Origin: Paucilactobacillus vaccinostercus DSM 20634
GTDB taxonomy: Bacteria > Bacillota > Bacilli > Lactobacillales > Lactobacillaceae
Direction: 5' to 3'
Assembly (NCBI RefSeq): GCF_001436295.1
Contig: NZ_AYYY01000007.1
Location: 1 to 64,000 of the forward strand
Length of the DNA stretch: 64,000 nt
The position numbers were made by a program, and so were the translations under genes. Numbering within the stretch: position 1 is the stretch's first letter; each line of letters begins with the position of its first letter. Under the pieces are notes generated by a model. The model was not told the origin of the DNA. It saw only the letters and a list, made by a program, of their open reading frames with translations, and did not search any database. Of the stretch, positions 45,335 to 53,557 are shown piece after piece.

Positions 45335-45544
45335 TTATTTCGAATGATGAATTAGCCGCCAACTAAGCGTTCCAAATATGCAAAACAATACGACGCAGTA
45401 TCCTGATGATAGCCACGCGACATACGTCAGAATTGGCCATGGCATTAACAATTGTAAAATATAAAAACTAATCGTCATCACAATCCAGATAGCCAGTTTG
45501 GTTTGGATGTGTTTTTTTGCTTGTACTAATTGGTCATGTCGCAA
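45335..45544 (-). CDS. Small two-helix membrane protein, unknown
   Basis: 69 residues; two hydrophobic helices (about 17-35 and 38-62) with a basic, His-containing C-terminus. Lies 19 bases before the quinone reductase start and 23 bases after the previous gene, so it is part of that transcript. No family recognised. Confidence 0.6.
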   Translation of the reverse strand: MRHDQLVQAKKHIQTKLAIWIVMTISFYILQLLMPWPILTYVAWLSSGYCVVLFCIFGTLSWRLIHHSK

Positions 45545-45567
45545 TCAGAGCCCTCCAATCAGCGCCA

Positions 45568-46320
45568 TCAATCGACAATATCACCAATCAGAATTTCACT
45601 AAGTTCACTTTCAATCGTTTTTTCAGCCTGCGTTAACATGGCATCGCATTCGAGACAACGCCCATTACTCACATCTCGTTGAAATTCTTGTTGTATTTTG
45701 TGCCATTGATCGATTAACTGGTTAACATTATGTTTCAAATACTGTTGTTGTTCCATACTTTTTCCAAGCACGTTTCGATAATAGCTCCGTGCTGCCTGAT
45801 AGCGTGTCAAGTTATCTGGTACCGCATGTTTTCCAGCCGCTTTTAGTGACTGATATCGCTTGAGGCTAACTTGATGGCTGATTAAGACGTGCAATTTTAC
45901 CGGCACAGATGCATTGGCGTGTGGCGATCGTTCAGCAGCTAGCTGCCAATCACCTTCAGTCAAGTCATGATCGATAACTGACTTTTTATACTCTGTACAA
46001 ATTTGATCAACGAGATCCGTATAATTGATGTATTGATTAACAAACTCATTAGAAAACGGCAGATTATAATGTTCATACAAGAATGTCACCAACAAATCAG
46101 TAATTGCTTCTTGCTTTTCTTGATTCAGCATCCAGTTAATCGGATCAAATAATGGCAGCGCCTTGTTTATAAACATTGCAATAAACTGTTTTATTTCAAC
46201 AACCGAAGCCTCAGCCAACCGATCGCCATCGATTGTGGCTACTAACTGCTCTAATTTGTACGCTTGCTGGGCCGTTAAAAAGCCATAAATCATATCCGCG
46301 AATACCTCACTATCATTCAT
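45568..46320 (-). CDS. Conserved hypothetical protein, 250 residues
   Basis: Helical, soluble, no signal peptide. Contains one CxxC (CLEC near residue 223). I do not recognise a family. First gene of a probable three-gene set; a small RHH gene starts divergently 95 bases away and could regulate it. Confidence 0.65.
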   Translation of the reverse strand: MNDSEVFADMIYGFLTAQQAYKLEQLVATIDGDRLAEASVVEIKQFIAMFINKALPLFDPINWMLNQEKQEAITDLLVTFLYEHYNLPFSNEFVNQYINYTDLVDQICTEYKKSVIDHDLTEGDWQLAAERSPHANASVPVKLHVLISHQVSLKRYQSLKAAGKHAVPDNLTRYQAARSYYRNVLGKSMEQQQYLKHNVNQLIDQWHKIQQEFQRDVSNGRCLECDAMLTQAEKTIESELSEILIGDIVD

Positions 46321-46415
46321 TGATCTACATTTATTTTAATCAATTCAAATTTAAACACAAGAAATTCTATTTCATGGTATAATTCCTTTAAAATGTTTAA
46401 TTGGAGGGGCTTTCA

Positions 46416-46574
46416 ATGACAGTCAAAAAAGCGTATACAGCAATCGCCTTACCAGCAGATTTGTCCGAAGAAATTGATACCGTTGCTAAGGGACTTGGCT
46501 TACATCGATCAGAATTTGTTGAGCAAGTCATCACTGAAGCAATTCAAAATTATAATCAAAAAAAAGAAGACTAA
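46416..46574 (+). CDS. Ribbon-helix-helix (CopG-like) small protein
   Basis: 52 residues. Starts MTVKKAYTAIALPADLSEEI: a beta-strand followed by two helices with HRSEFVEQVITEAIQN, the RHH DNA-binding pattern. GGAGG lies 9 bases upstream and TATAAT at 46378-46383. Ends inside a terminator shared with the AP2 paralog. Could be an autoregulator or an orphan antitoxin-like protein; no toxin gene is beside it on this strand. Confidence 0.75.
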   Translation: MTVKKAYTAIALPADLSEEIDTVAKGLGLHRSEFVEQVITEAIQNYNQKKED

Positions 46575-46586
46575 CCGTCTTCTTTT
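46557..46586. terminator. Bidirectional terminator
   Basis: AAAAAAGAAGAC TAACC GTCTTCTTTTTT between convergent RHH and AP2 genes. Confidence 0.88.
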
Positions 46587-47078
46587 TTAGTTCTTGCTTG
46601 TTTGTTTTGTACCGCGATTCTTCTTCAGGTACTTTGCTTCAGCTTGTTGACGGGCTTCAGCAGCTTCATCGAAGGTTTCAAAGCTCTTCAACAAAACATA
46701 CTTACCATGAAACATTAACCGTGCCAACCAGCGATCCGTTTTTTCATCATAAGAAACTCCAATAATCCCAGAACGGTTCCGCTTAGAACGTTTAATCGAA
46801 GCATAGGAAACCCCATCCTTATTGTAGAAGCTATCAGACTTTCCACGGTAAACATCCATTGCTGGATTTTCACGATATTGTTTCCGCATCACTTCACGCC
46901 GTAGGCAGCCACAGCTTTTACTGTCGCCTCTTCTGAGTTGTACGCCATCAACTTCAGTGTAGTTTCCGCAATCACAACGGCATAGCCAGCGTAGATTGCC
47001 GTTCGTGCTTTTTCCCTGTGGCTTAATTGCGACTAATCTACCGAATCTCTGGCCGGATAAGTCGATTGCTTTAGTCAT
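46587..47078 (-). CDS. AP2-domain protein with Cys-rich N-terminal module (paralog 2)
   Basis: 163 residues. Same two-part layout as the gene at 17749: N-terminal GQRFGRLVAIKPQG and Cys cluster (WLCRCDCG, KSCGCL), then AP2-like GIIGVSYDEKTDRWLARL to KYVLLKSFETFDEA. The two proteins are clearly paralogous along their whole length. AGGGGG precedes the ATG. No catalytic HNH residues are seen. Flanked by an AT-rich gene-free region upstream. Confidence 0.83.
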   Translation of the reverse strand: MTKAIDLSGQRFGRLVAIKPQGKSTNGNLRWLCRCDCGNYTEVDGVQLRRGDSKSCGCLRREVMRKQYRENPAMDVYRGKSDSFYNKDGVSYASIKRSKRNRSGIIGVSYDEKTDRWLARLMFHGKYVLLKSFETFDEAAEARQQAEAKYLKKNRGTKQTSKN

Positions 47079-47230
47079 TTCTGGTTCCCCCTCTTGGTTA
47101 ATGTTTATCAGCTAAGTTTACGAAGATTATGTATCAATCTTTTCAAATTAAATTCTCAGCTCTAACATTTGGAGCCGTAGTTTATTTACTCAATTTAATT
47201 AGTAACCATTTCGCTTACATTCAATGTAGA

Positions 47231-47259
47231 ATGATATACTATATCGTTGCGTTTTTCAA
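47231..47259 (-). promoter_or_regulatory. Promoter of the second AP2-domain gene
   Basis: Minus strand TTGAAA, 17-base spacer, TATCAT; leader of about 145 bases. Confidence 0.65.
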
Positions 47260-47772
47260 CTACTTTAGATGAATTTTTACTTGATCAAATCATAAGTTAA
47301 TTCTATTAATTACTGAAAATTAGTTTTTGGTTTTCATTTTTAGTAAACTCAAATTACACCTGTTAATCAACTGATATTCACGTTTATGTTCTAAAAAAAT
47401 ATAATTTCATTCCAATAATTAGACTATTTCTTGCAAATCATGTTGATTATTATCAAATACTACCCAGGATTTTACATGGCTTATATATCAACACAGCGCT
47501 AATTTGACCTTATTTTCGCAATTAATATATCGATTGATAAATGATTAATTCTGTTTAAAACCCATTATTTATCTGAATTATTTTTTCAAATTTTATATTT
47601 TTGTAATATTTGATTTTTTATTTTTTTAATGTTCTATTGTTTATCTGAAATGTAAGCATTTCCTGTATTCTTGCCCGCTTAATTCTAATCCGCACCATCA
47701 TTCCGCAATATTTTTAAAGGCCCTGTTGATCAGATCACATTCCATATATATTTTAGAGCAATTAAAAAAAAT
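47260..47772. other. AT-rich gene-free stretch
   Basis: About 510 bases with long A/T runs and no convincing reading frame, RNA gene or repeat that I can see. Much richer in AT than the flanks. Confidence 0.6.
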
Positions 47773-47820
47773 AAAGACCAGATTGAGAAAATTTTCTATG
47801 TTTTCCCAGTCTGGTCTTTA
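47773..47820 (-). terminator. Terminator of LPXTG gene
   Basis: Minus strand AAAGACCAGA and TCTGGTCTTT close a long hairpin (TGGGAAAA/TTTTCTCA inside), then a T8 run. Confidence 0.88.
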
Positions 47821-48573
47821 ATGTTTACGCGTTTTGATTACAACACCTACACCTGCCACAATTATAATGGCTCCCACTCCGGTCATTAAAGTAGATTGTT
47901 GTGTGTGGCCCGTTTTTGGTAATTGGTTTTGCGGTGCATACAAATGGCGGGTACTCCCACGATCAGAAGACAAATGTTGCTTTTGAGTGACAATCACACT
48001 TTCATATCTTTTTTTAGAATTCGCACTTGTACCTGCACTTTTCTTGTTACCACTGGTTTGCACAAGTTGGTTAGTAGTAACCTGCTTATCTGCCTTTAAA
48101 TTAGAATTCTTAAGCGTTGGAATTTGCGTTTCCTTCACGTTACTAGTTTGCGTATCATCAGTATGCCCCTGTGCGGGATGCTCAGCAGGAGTTGCTGGTT
48201 GTTTCAGCTGAGTAGTGCTTACTTGAGAAGACGTACTACTCGACTGGACTATTTTACTTAAGGCCACATTAGGATCCTGTGTTGCATTTGGCAAATGATT
48301 ATAGTACCCGGCCTTCGTAACGCTTGTCGCACCGTCCACACGAATTCTAATTCGAATTCCCGGTTCCGATTGACTGCTTGCCATTGATTCACTTTGGCTA
48401 TTTGTTACTTCGGCGCTACTTTCTGCTTCAACTTCATCAGCCCAAACTGATCTGCTACATACAGCCATCCACGCCCATATTATACCAATTATCATCACGA
48501 TCAATAATATCTTTTTTTGTGGTTGCCCCAATAACCCTTTCAACCTGTTCATCACTAATTCACTCACTCCCAA
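47818..48573 (-). CDS. Small LPXTG-anchored surface protein
   Basis: 251 residues. Hydrophobic signal near residues 20-45 ending at SVWADE, a Ser/Thr/Gln/Lys-rich stalk without recognisable domain, and the sorting signal LPKTG followed by a hydrophobic helix and KTRKH. Sortase A should attach it to peptidoglycan. Start uncertain: TTG 48573 has AGGGAG upstream; GTG 48555 or ATG 48552 would give a more usual signal peptide. Confidence 0.8.
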   Translation of the reverse strand: MGVSELVMNRLKGLLGQPQKKILLIVMIIGIIWAWMAVCSRSVWADEVEAESSAEVTNSQSESMASSQSEPGIRIRIRVDGATSVTKAGYYNHLPNATQDPNVALSKIVQSSSTSSQVSTTQLKQPATPAEHPAQGHTDDTQTSNVKETQIPTLKNSNLKADKQVTTNQLVQTSGNKKSAGTSANSKKRYESVIVTQKQHLSSDRGSTRHLYAPQNQLPKTGHTQQSTLMTGVGAIIIVAGVGVVIKTRKH

Positions 48574-48611
48574 AATTAAATACTCCCTTAAACGATTACT
48601 AAATCACATAT

Positions 48612-49577
48612 TCAATTATCATTACTCATGAAGCGCCCTAATTCTGAGTGGTCCAAACCGGCGCTTAATCCAATCACCAATCGAACCATTGCCTTCTGAC
48701 CATTTAAACCGTGGCAAAGAAGCAGCCACATTTTTTGCAGGTTGACGCCCCCACCAACATATGAATATACCGGCGCTACACTACCATTAAAACACCGTGA
48801 AACTAATACAACCGGTATATTCTGTGCAATTAATTTCTGAATTGCTGGTAACGTCTGAGGCGGCAAATTGCCAGCTCCCATTCCTTCAATTACGACACCA
48901 TCAGTCGTCTCGGGAGTCAACAATTGGAACAACTGCCCGTCCATTCCGGCGTACGCTTTAAATAAATATACGCGATCAATTAATTGATGCATGTCTAGCG
49001 TGCGCTGTTGATTTAGCGCCATCAAAAATGACACCTGCGACTGGTGAACCATCCCAATTGGTCCAGTCATCGGCGCTTGAAATGTGGCTAAATTCGTTGT
49101 ATGCGATTTAGTCACATATCGTGCTGGAAAAATTTGGTCATTCAATACAACCAAAACGCCTTGATTTTGCGAGTTTGCATCCCGTGCAACCGCCAAAGAT
49201 GCTGCTATATTTGCCAATGCATCCGTGCCAATTTGATCGGTTGATTTCATCGCCCCAGTGACAACTACTGCACACTTCACATGCACCGTTAAATCAAGAA
49301 AATAGGCTGTTTCTTCCAAGGTATCCGTCCCATGTGTGACGACCACGCCATCATATTGATCAGCTACCTCATTAATTTTACGACTTAACTGCCACATTAA
49401 CCGATACGTCATATGCGGTGATGGAATATTAAATAATTCGACTTGTTCGATCGTTAAATCTTTGAATGTTTGAACTAATTGAACAAGTGGATTTTGTTCA
49501 GTATCTGCAATGTCCCCATCATCATTGGTTTTCATTGCAATCGTGCCACCTGTATGGATCATTAAAATCTTTGCCAC
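48612..49577 (-). CDS. ansA: L-asparaginase (type I-like)
   Basis: 321 residues without signal peptide, so cytoplasmic. Active-site motifs: HTGGTIAM (first Thr) and VVTHGTDTLEETAYFL (second Thr with Asp/Lys partners further on). Hydrolyses asparagine to aspartate and ammonia. AAGGTGAG is upstream. Stands alone between the LPXTG gene and the NlpC/P60 gene. Confidence 0.93.
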   Translation of the reverse strand: MAKILMIHTGGTIAMKTNDDGDIADTEQNPLVQLVQTFKDLTIEQVELFNIPSPHMTYRLMWQLSRKINEVADQYDGVVVTHGTDTLEETAYFLDLTVHVKCAVVVTGAMKSTDQIGTDALANIAASLAVARDANSQNQGVLVVLNDQIFPARYVTKSHTTNLATFQAPMTGPIGMVHQSQVSFLMALNQQRTLDMHQLIDRVYLFKAYAGMDGQLFQLLTPETTDGVVIEGMGAGNLPPQTLPAIQKLIAQNIPVVLVSRCFNGSVAPVYSYVGGGVNLQKMWLLLCHGLNGQKAMVRLVIGLSAGLDHSELGRFMSNDN

Positions 49578-49631
49578 TTATTCTCACCTTTATATTTAGA
49601 CTTCAATCATCATTTTACACATTTTTACACA

Positions 49632-49671
49632 AAAAAGGGAGTATCAAATTAGTATCTGATACTCCCTACGT
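49632..49671 (-). terminator. Terminator of the NlpC/P60 gene
   Basis: Minus strand GGGAGTATCA / TGATACTCCC then T6. Confidence 0.9.
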
Positions 49672-49681
49672 AAAATAAAGC

Positions 49682-50638
49682 TTAATAATTGATGTAGAAG
49701 TCAGGGGTACTCCATGATTGCGTAAAGACACCAATCCCAGTACTTGAATTTTCAGCGGCAACGTATGAGCCGTTACCTAATGAAATAGCCACGTGATATG
49801 GTGCACTATCACTGCCCCAGAACAACAATGAACCGTATGGTGCGTTCGCCACATCAGTATGATGAGTCCCTAAGGTAGCTTGTTGGTAGGTTGTCCGGTA
49901 GCTGGAACTCAAGCCGTACACATATTGAACAAGGCCCGAGCAGTCAAACCCAGTCGATAACGAACTTCCACCATAAAGATACCCAATACCACCATTAGCA
50001 ATTGCTAAGGCTGCAGACACACCGCCGCCACGAGCCATGCTACCAGTACTGGTCGTTGTGGTGGTAGAAGATGACGAGCTACTACTTGTAGTGGTAGTTG
50101 TCGTCGTTGCACTAGCACTGGTGGCAGTTGCCGTCGTTGAACTGGTCGTAGCACTTGAAGTGGTTGCTGAGCTGGTTGAAACAGCGCTGCTAGTTGCTGA
50201 TGATGCAACACTTGAGCTTGTCGCTGCCGTTGAACTCGTAGCCGTAGCTAAACTTGAGGCTGCACTGGTGGCCACCGCAGAACTGGCTACAGATGAACTC
50301 GCAGCGCTAACACTAGTAGCACTTGAGGCTGCAACCGTTGCCGATGAAGTTCCACTAACGGTCGATGTTGTTGCAGCGTTCGACGTTGTCGCTGCGCTTG
50401 AACCGGTAGATACACCTGGAATATTAATTGTTTGACCTGCAATGATTAAGTTAGCATCAGCTAATTTGTTAGATTTTACAATGTCATCAATTGAAACGTG
50501 ATACTTTTGTGAATAGCCCCAAACAGTATCTCCCTTTTGAATTTGTAATGAGTCAGCATGTGCAACTTGTGTGCCAGCCACCAATAATGCTGCTGCGCCC
50601 AAGGTCCCGACCATTGTTTTTTTGACTGCTGAGTTAAT
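49682..50638 (-). CDS. LysM-NlpC/P60 cell-wall endopeptidase, probable ATT start
   Basis: Secreted peptidoglycan hydrolase. Signal peptide ending at AHA, one LysM (LQIQKGDTVWGYSQKYHVS to INIPG), a linker of about 120 residues made almost only of Ser, Ala, Thr and Val, and an NlpC/P60 domain with catalytic Cys in FDCSGLVQYVYG and His in PYHVAISLG. The first ATG (50614) gives a signal peptide without basic residues and has no ribosome-binding site. AGGAG at 50652-50648 fits an ATT at 50638 (or 50641), which gives NSAVKKTMVGTLG, a normal n-region. An in-frame stop at 50647 rules out an earlier start. Confidence 0.88.
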   Translation of the reverse strand: MNSAVKKTMVGTLGAAALLVAGTQVAHADSLQIQKGDTVWGYSQKYHVSIDDIVKSNKLADANLIIAGQTINIPGVSTGSSAATTSNAATTSTVSGTSSATVAASSATSVSAASSSVASSAVATSAASSLATATSSTAATSSSVASSATSSAVSTSSATTSSATTSSTTATATSASATTTTTTTSSSSSSSTTTTTSTGSMARGGGVSAALAIANGGIGYLYGGSSLSTGFDCSGLVQYVYGLSSSYRTTYQQATLGTHHTDVANAPYGSLLFWGSDSAPYHVAISLGNGSYVAAENSSTGIGVFTQSWSTPDFYINY

Positions 50639-50740
50639 AATAAATCACTCCTAAGAATATTTTTATATTTAGTCCAACCGAACGTACTCAGTTGATGGGA
50701 TCATGTTAGCGCTGTTAGATTTCATTTAAATGCCATCCTG

Positions 50741-50765
50741 ATTACATATTTTTACAAATATTACA
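50741..50765. promoter_or_regulatory. Three TTACA direct repeats upstream of the NlpC/P60 gene
   Basis: ATTACA, TTTACA, ATTACA spaced 9-10 bases (TGTAAT-type on the minus strand). Resembles WalR boxes (TGTWAH repeats, usual period 11), which often control cell-wall hydrolases. The rest of 50653-51076 is AT-rich with no gene; a TATAAT at 51032-51037 probably serves the response regulator. Confidence 0.4.
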
Positions 50766-51076
50766 ACAAAACTTAAAATCAAGTTCAAAAGTGCATGATA
50801 ACGGGACAGTGTTTGTAACAAAGTCACAAAAAATTCAATAAATTCATTATTTCTTAAATAATTATGCATTTTTAATCAGAAAGTTAATAATTATATAAAA
50901 TTCGTCTATTTATTAATAGGTAAATCTAAGCAGTTAAATTATTTTTTTGTGTTTAAGTTCCGTTTTCTTTTTTTATGACCATTAGATTGCATTTAAAATT
51001 ATGGCCTCTTCATTTAACATTTAAGATATTCTATAATAAAAGTAAGCTTATAGATGGCACATAAGAAGGGATTGCT

Positions 51077-51742
51077 ATGGAAAAAATATTAGTCATTGAA
51101 GACAGTAGTGATATGCAGGAAATGCTTGTCAATCTATTATCACCAAAATATCAAATTACAAGTGCCTATTCCGGCACCGAGGGCCTACTTCTGTTCAACC
51201 AAGTTCCCTTTTCGCTAATCATCCTAGATCGAATGCTCCCCGGAAAAAGTGGTGCAGAGGTACTGGCTGCTATCCGACTAACATCGCAGATTCCCGTTAT
51301 TATTCTAACGGCCCTTGACGATGCCAGCGAAATCGCACAATTTCTTCTTGCTGGTGCCAATGATTATATTACGAAACCATTTAATATTGATGAACTAAGT
51401 GCCAGAATTACCGTTCAACTAAGAAATACCGCGCCGCAACAGTCCAAAGTTCTTACTTATCGAAAAATCACACTCAATTCTGCCCAGTTCATCATTTCTA
51501 ATGGGCAGCATCAGTGCTCCTTAAAGAAAAAAGAACTTGCAATCATTCAACTTCTTTTTTCACATCCCAATACTATTTTCACAAAGGAACACCTCTACGA
51601 AACTATCTGGAACGAACCATTCTTGGATAACGAAAATACGATCAATGTTCATCTAAGTAATTTAAGACATAAACTAAATCAACTAGATCCGACGCACAAG
51701 TATATTGAAACCATTGTAAGTTCTTTAATAATTTTACCGTGA
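51077..51742 (+). CDS. OmpR-family response regulator, 3' end lost at a rearrangement
   Basis: 221 residues. Receiver domain with acidic pair ED near residue 8, phospho-Asp in LIILDRMLPG, LTA and KPF; winged-helix output domain with NTINVHLSNLRHKLN. The protein should end in a wing of the YIETVxGxGYRF type but reads YIETI then VSSLIILP and stops, because the last bases are the reverse strand of the ABC gene. DNA binding is probably impaired. No histidine kinase follows. Confidence 0.85.
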   Translation: MEKILVIEDSSDMQEMLVNLLSPKYQITSAYSGTEGLLLFNQVPFSLIILDRMLPGKSGAEVLAAIRLTSQIPVIILTALDDASEIAQFLLAGANDYITKPFNIDELSARITVQLRNTAPQQSKVLTYRKITLNSAQFIISNGQHQCSLKKKELAIIQLLFSHPNTIFTKEHLYETIWNEPFLDNENTINVHLSNLRHKLNQLDPTHKYIETIVSSLIILP

Positions 51743-52362
51743 TTAAGAATACCAAACTTTGTCACCATTTGATAAAGTTCGCCCAAAATATGACTCGAAA
51801 TTAAAATTGTAATTTGCCTTGTTTGGTTCAGCCTGATCAGTAAATTGCGGAACTCAACGATCGCAATCGGATCTAAACCATTAATTGGTTCATCCAAAAT
51901 TAAAAAATCAGGCTGATTTAATAATGCGATTGCTAGTCCCAATTTCTGTCGCATACCAAGCGAAAAATTTTTAAACTTTTTATTTTTAGTATCCGACAGT
52001 CCCACAAAGTCTAATGCTTCATCCACGGCATTACGATTAACGATTCCTTTAACCTTACAGTAATACTTCAAATTTTGACGTGCAGTCAATTCATTATTAG
52101 CAACCGAGGTTTCAATAACGCTCCCCGTTCGTGTCAGTTGTTTCATATACCCTTCACCATGAGTTCGGCCAAATAGCAAGATTTCTCCCTTATCTTGATG
52201 AATCAAACTGACAATTGTTTTCAAAATAGTTGTTTTTCCTGCGCCATTCCGACCGATTAACCCGTAAATGTCACCCTGATGAATGGTTAAATTTATATCA
52301 TCCAAAACGACCTGTTTTCCAAAGGATTTTCTAACATTCCGTAATTCCAAAACACTATCCAT
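51679..52362 (-). CDS. ABC transporter ATP-binding protein, C-terminally truncated
   Basis: 227 residues against about 300 for this family (bacitracin/lantibiotic-immunity type exporters). Walker A GRNGAGKTTILK, signature SLGMRQKLGLAIAL, Walker B FLILDEPINGLDP and H-loop SSHIL are intact. After HGKIIKELT the frame enters reverse-strand response regulator sequence and stops, removing the C-terminal domain. No permease gene remains. Convergent with the response regulator, overlapping by 64 bases. Confidence 0.85.
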   Translation of the reverse strand: MDSVLELRNVRKSFGKQVVLDDINLTIHQGDIYGLIGRNGAGKTTILKTIVSLIHQDKGEILLFGRTHGEGYMKQLTRTGSVIETSVANNELTARQNLKYYCKVKGIVNRNAVDEALDFVGLSDTKNKKFKNFSLGMRQKLGLAIALLNQPDFLILDEPINGLDPIAIVEFRNLLIRLNQTRQITILISSHILGELYQMVTKFGILNHGKIIKELTMVSIYLCVGSS

Positions 52363-52400
52363 AATGCTCGCCTCACTTTCATCCTAATCATAACCAATAA

Positions 52401-52442
52401 CTATTAACGGTCTATTAACCCAAATCTTAATTATTTATTAAC
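52401..52442. repeat. Direct repeats upstream of the ABC gene (response-regulator site candidate)
   Basis: CTATTAAC at 52401 and 52412 (11-base period) and TTATTAAC at 52435. Tandem half-sites about one helical turn apart are typical of OmpR-family regulators. Confidence 0.5.
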
Positions 52443-52490
52443 TGATTTATTTGCAAAAATTTCATTTGTGTATTTTTTAACAAGAAAATA

Positions 52491-52519
52491 GTGACAAGCA
52501 CTTTTTTGCATGATATACT
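52491..52519 (+). promoter_or_regulatory. Promoter of hypothetical gene 52567
   Basis: GTGACA, 17-base spacer, TATACT. Confidence 0.6.
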
Positions 52520-52566
52520 TATGCCAATCATTAGTTATGAAGTTAAAATTAATTGGAGGGATTATC

Positions 52567-53028
52567 ATGGAAAATACCTTATTCGAAATAATCGACTTTT
52601 CCGACACTCGTGTGATTATTAAAGTCACTGCCCTTAACGCGCTGGATGTCGCCTTTCATCCATTTTTAGATAGCAAGATGGCATACATTTCCGTTCAACG
52701 TGGAGCCCAGCCAACCTTCTCAGTTATTAATCATGATGGTCATGTCACAACTCGATTCACTCTCACGACTGATGATCGTCATGTTGAACCCGTTGAACGC
52801 GAATTAGCCAGTGCTGTAAAAAATTTCGCCGCTCAGAAGCCAATTTTTATTAACCAATGTACGGATGCGCTACCTGAATCCATTCGGCCAATTATCAATC
52901 AAGACACAGAGTTACCTTATTCGCTTGTATTACACTTCGAAAACTATCAGGACCTCACACTTGATTTCAAAACTAAATTTGATCGTCAACAATACATCGA
53001 CACCAAATTACCCCAATTTGCCAACTAA
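52567..53028 (+). CDS. Conserved hypothetical protein, 153 residues
   Basis: Soluble, mixed alpha/beta, acidic. ATG 52567 has GGAGGG 9 bases upstream; the longer frame from 52510 lacks a site and would start near the transcription start. No motif recognised. Monocistronic with its own promoter and a strong shared terminator. Confidence 0.7.
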   Translation: MENTLFEIIDFSDTRVIIKVTALNALDVAFHPFLDSKMAYISVQRGAQPTFSVINHDGHVTTRFTLTTDDRHVEPVERELASAVKNFAAQKPIFINQCTDALPESIRPIINQDTELPYSLVLHFENYQDLTLDFKTKFDRQQYIDTKLPQFAN

Positions 53029-53082
53029 AAAGGCTCGTTACCTGCCACCTTATCTTTTCGGTGTCAGATAACGAGCCTTTTA
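53027..53082. terminator. Bidirectional terminator
   Basis: AAAAAGGCTCGTTA / TAACGAGCCTTTT around an inner part; convergent genes. Confidence 0.88.
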
Positions 53083-53090
53083 AATGGCAT

Positions 53091-53438
53091 CTACCATAAC
53101 GAAGTCCCGTGCGCAGTACCAATCTTAAATGCAATAATACCACCAATAATAAACAAAGCAGCTAAAAGCAGTACCCACAAAAAGCCCCAGTCATGGCGCG
53201 GTGGTTGCTTTTCCGAATTTGCTTCCTTGGCAGAAGCGTAGTTGGCATTCGGATTTTGCTGCGATAGATTATTGTCATGCTTCACGGCTGGTCGTGGATT
53301 CGACTGTGTTTGACGCTGACGTTGAGCCTCAACGTTTCTTTCGATTCTTTTTTTAGCGCTTTCAAATTCTTCGTCAGTTGGCTGACGGCCATTTTTACTC
53401 TCGAACCGAGCGCTCCATTTTTTTAATTCATCATCCAT
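53091..53438 (-). CDS. Small C-tail-anchored membrane protein, unknown
   Basis: 115 residues. Charged N-terminus (KKWSARFESKNGRQPTDEEF, then Arg/Gln-rich), Asn/Ser-rich linker and one hydrophobic helix near 85-107. The N-terminal part should face the cytoplasm. No family recognised beyond similarity in layout to other lactobacillal hypotheticals. Confidence 0.65.
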   Translation of the reverse strand: MDDELKKWSARFESKNGRQPTDEEFESAKKRIERNVEAQRQRQTQSNPRPAVKHDNNLSQQNPNANYASAKEANSEKQPPRHDWGFLWVLLLAALFIIGGIIAFKIGTAHGTSLW

Positions 53439-53515
53439 GACAATCTAATTCCCTTCTGAATTGCGGTCATTAATTCATGCTTCAATTATATAATACAACG
53501 GTCAAAATTAATAAG

Positions 53516-53553
53516 AAAAAATGGTTTCGAATGTGTCATCCAAAACCATTTGT
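53516..53553 (-). terminator. Terminator of hypothetical gene 53558
   Basis: Minus strand AAATGGTTT / AAACCATTT then T's. Confidence 0.75.
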
Positions 53554-53557
53554 CGTT

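Noticed and set aside
50120-50420. Repeats in the linker of the NlpC/P60 gene as a CRISPR or tandem-repeat element
   Set aside because: They are codon-level repeats of Ser/Ala/Thr without regular unit or spacer.
50037-50435. Plus-strand frame of 132 codons rich in Val, Leu and Ala
   Set aside because: It is the antisense image of the Ser/Ala/Thr linker codons of the NlpC/P60 gene; no ribosome-binding site.
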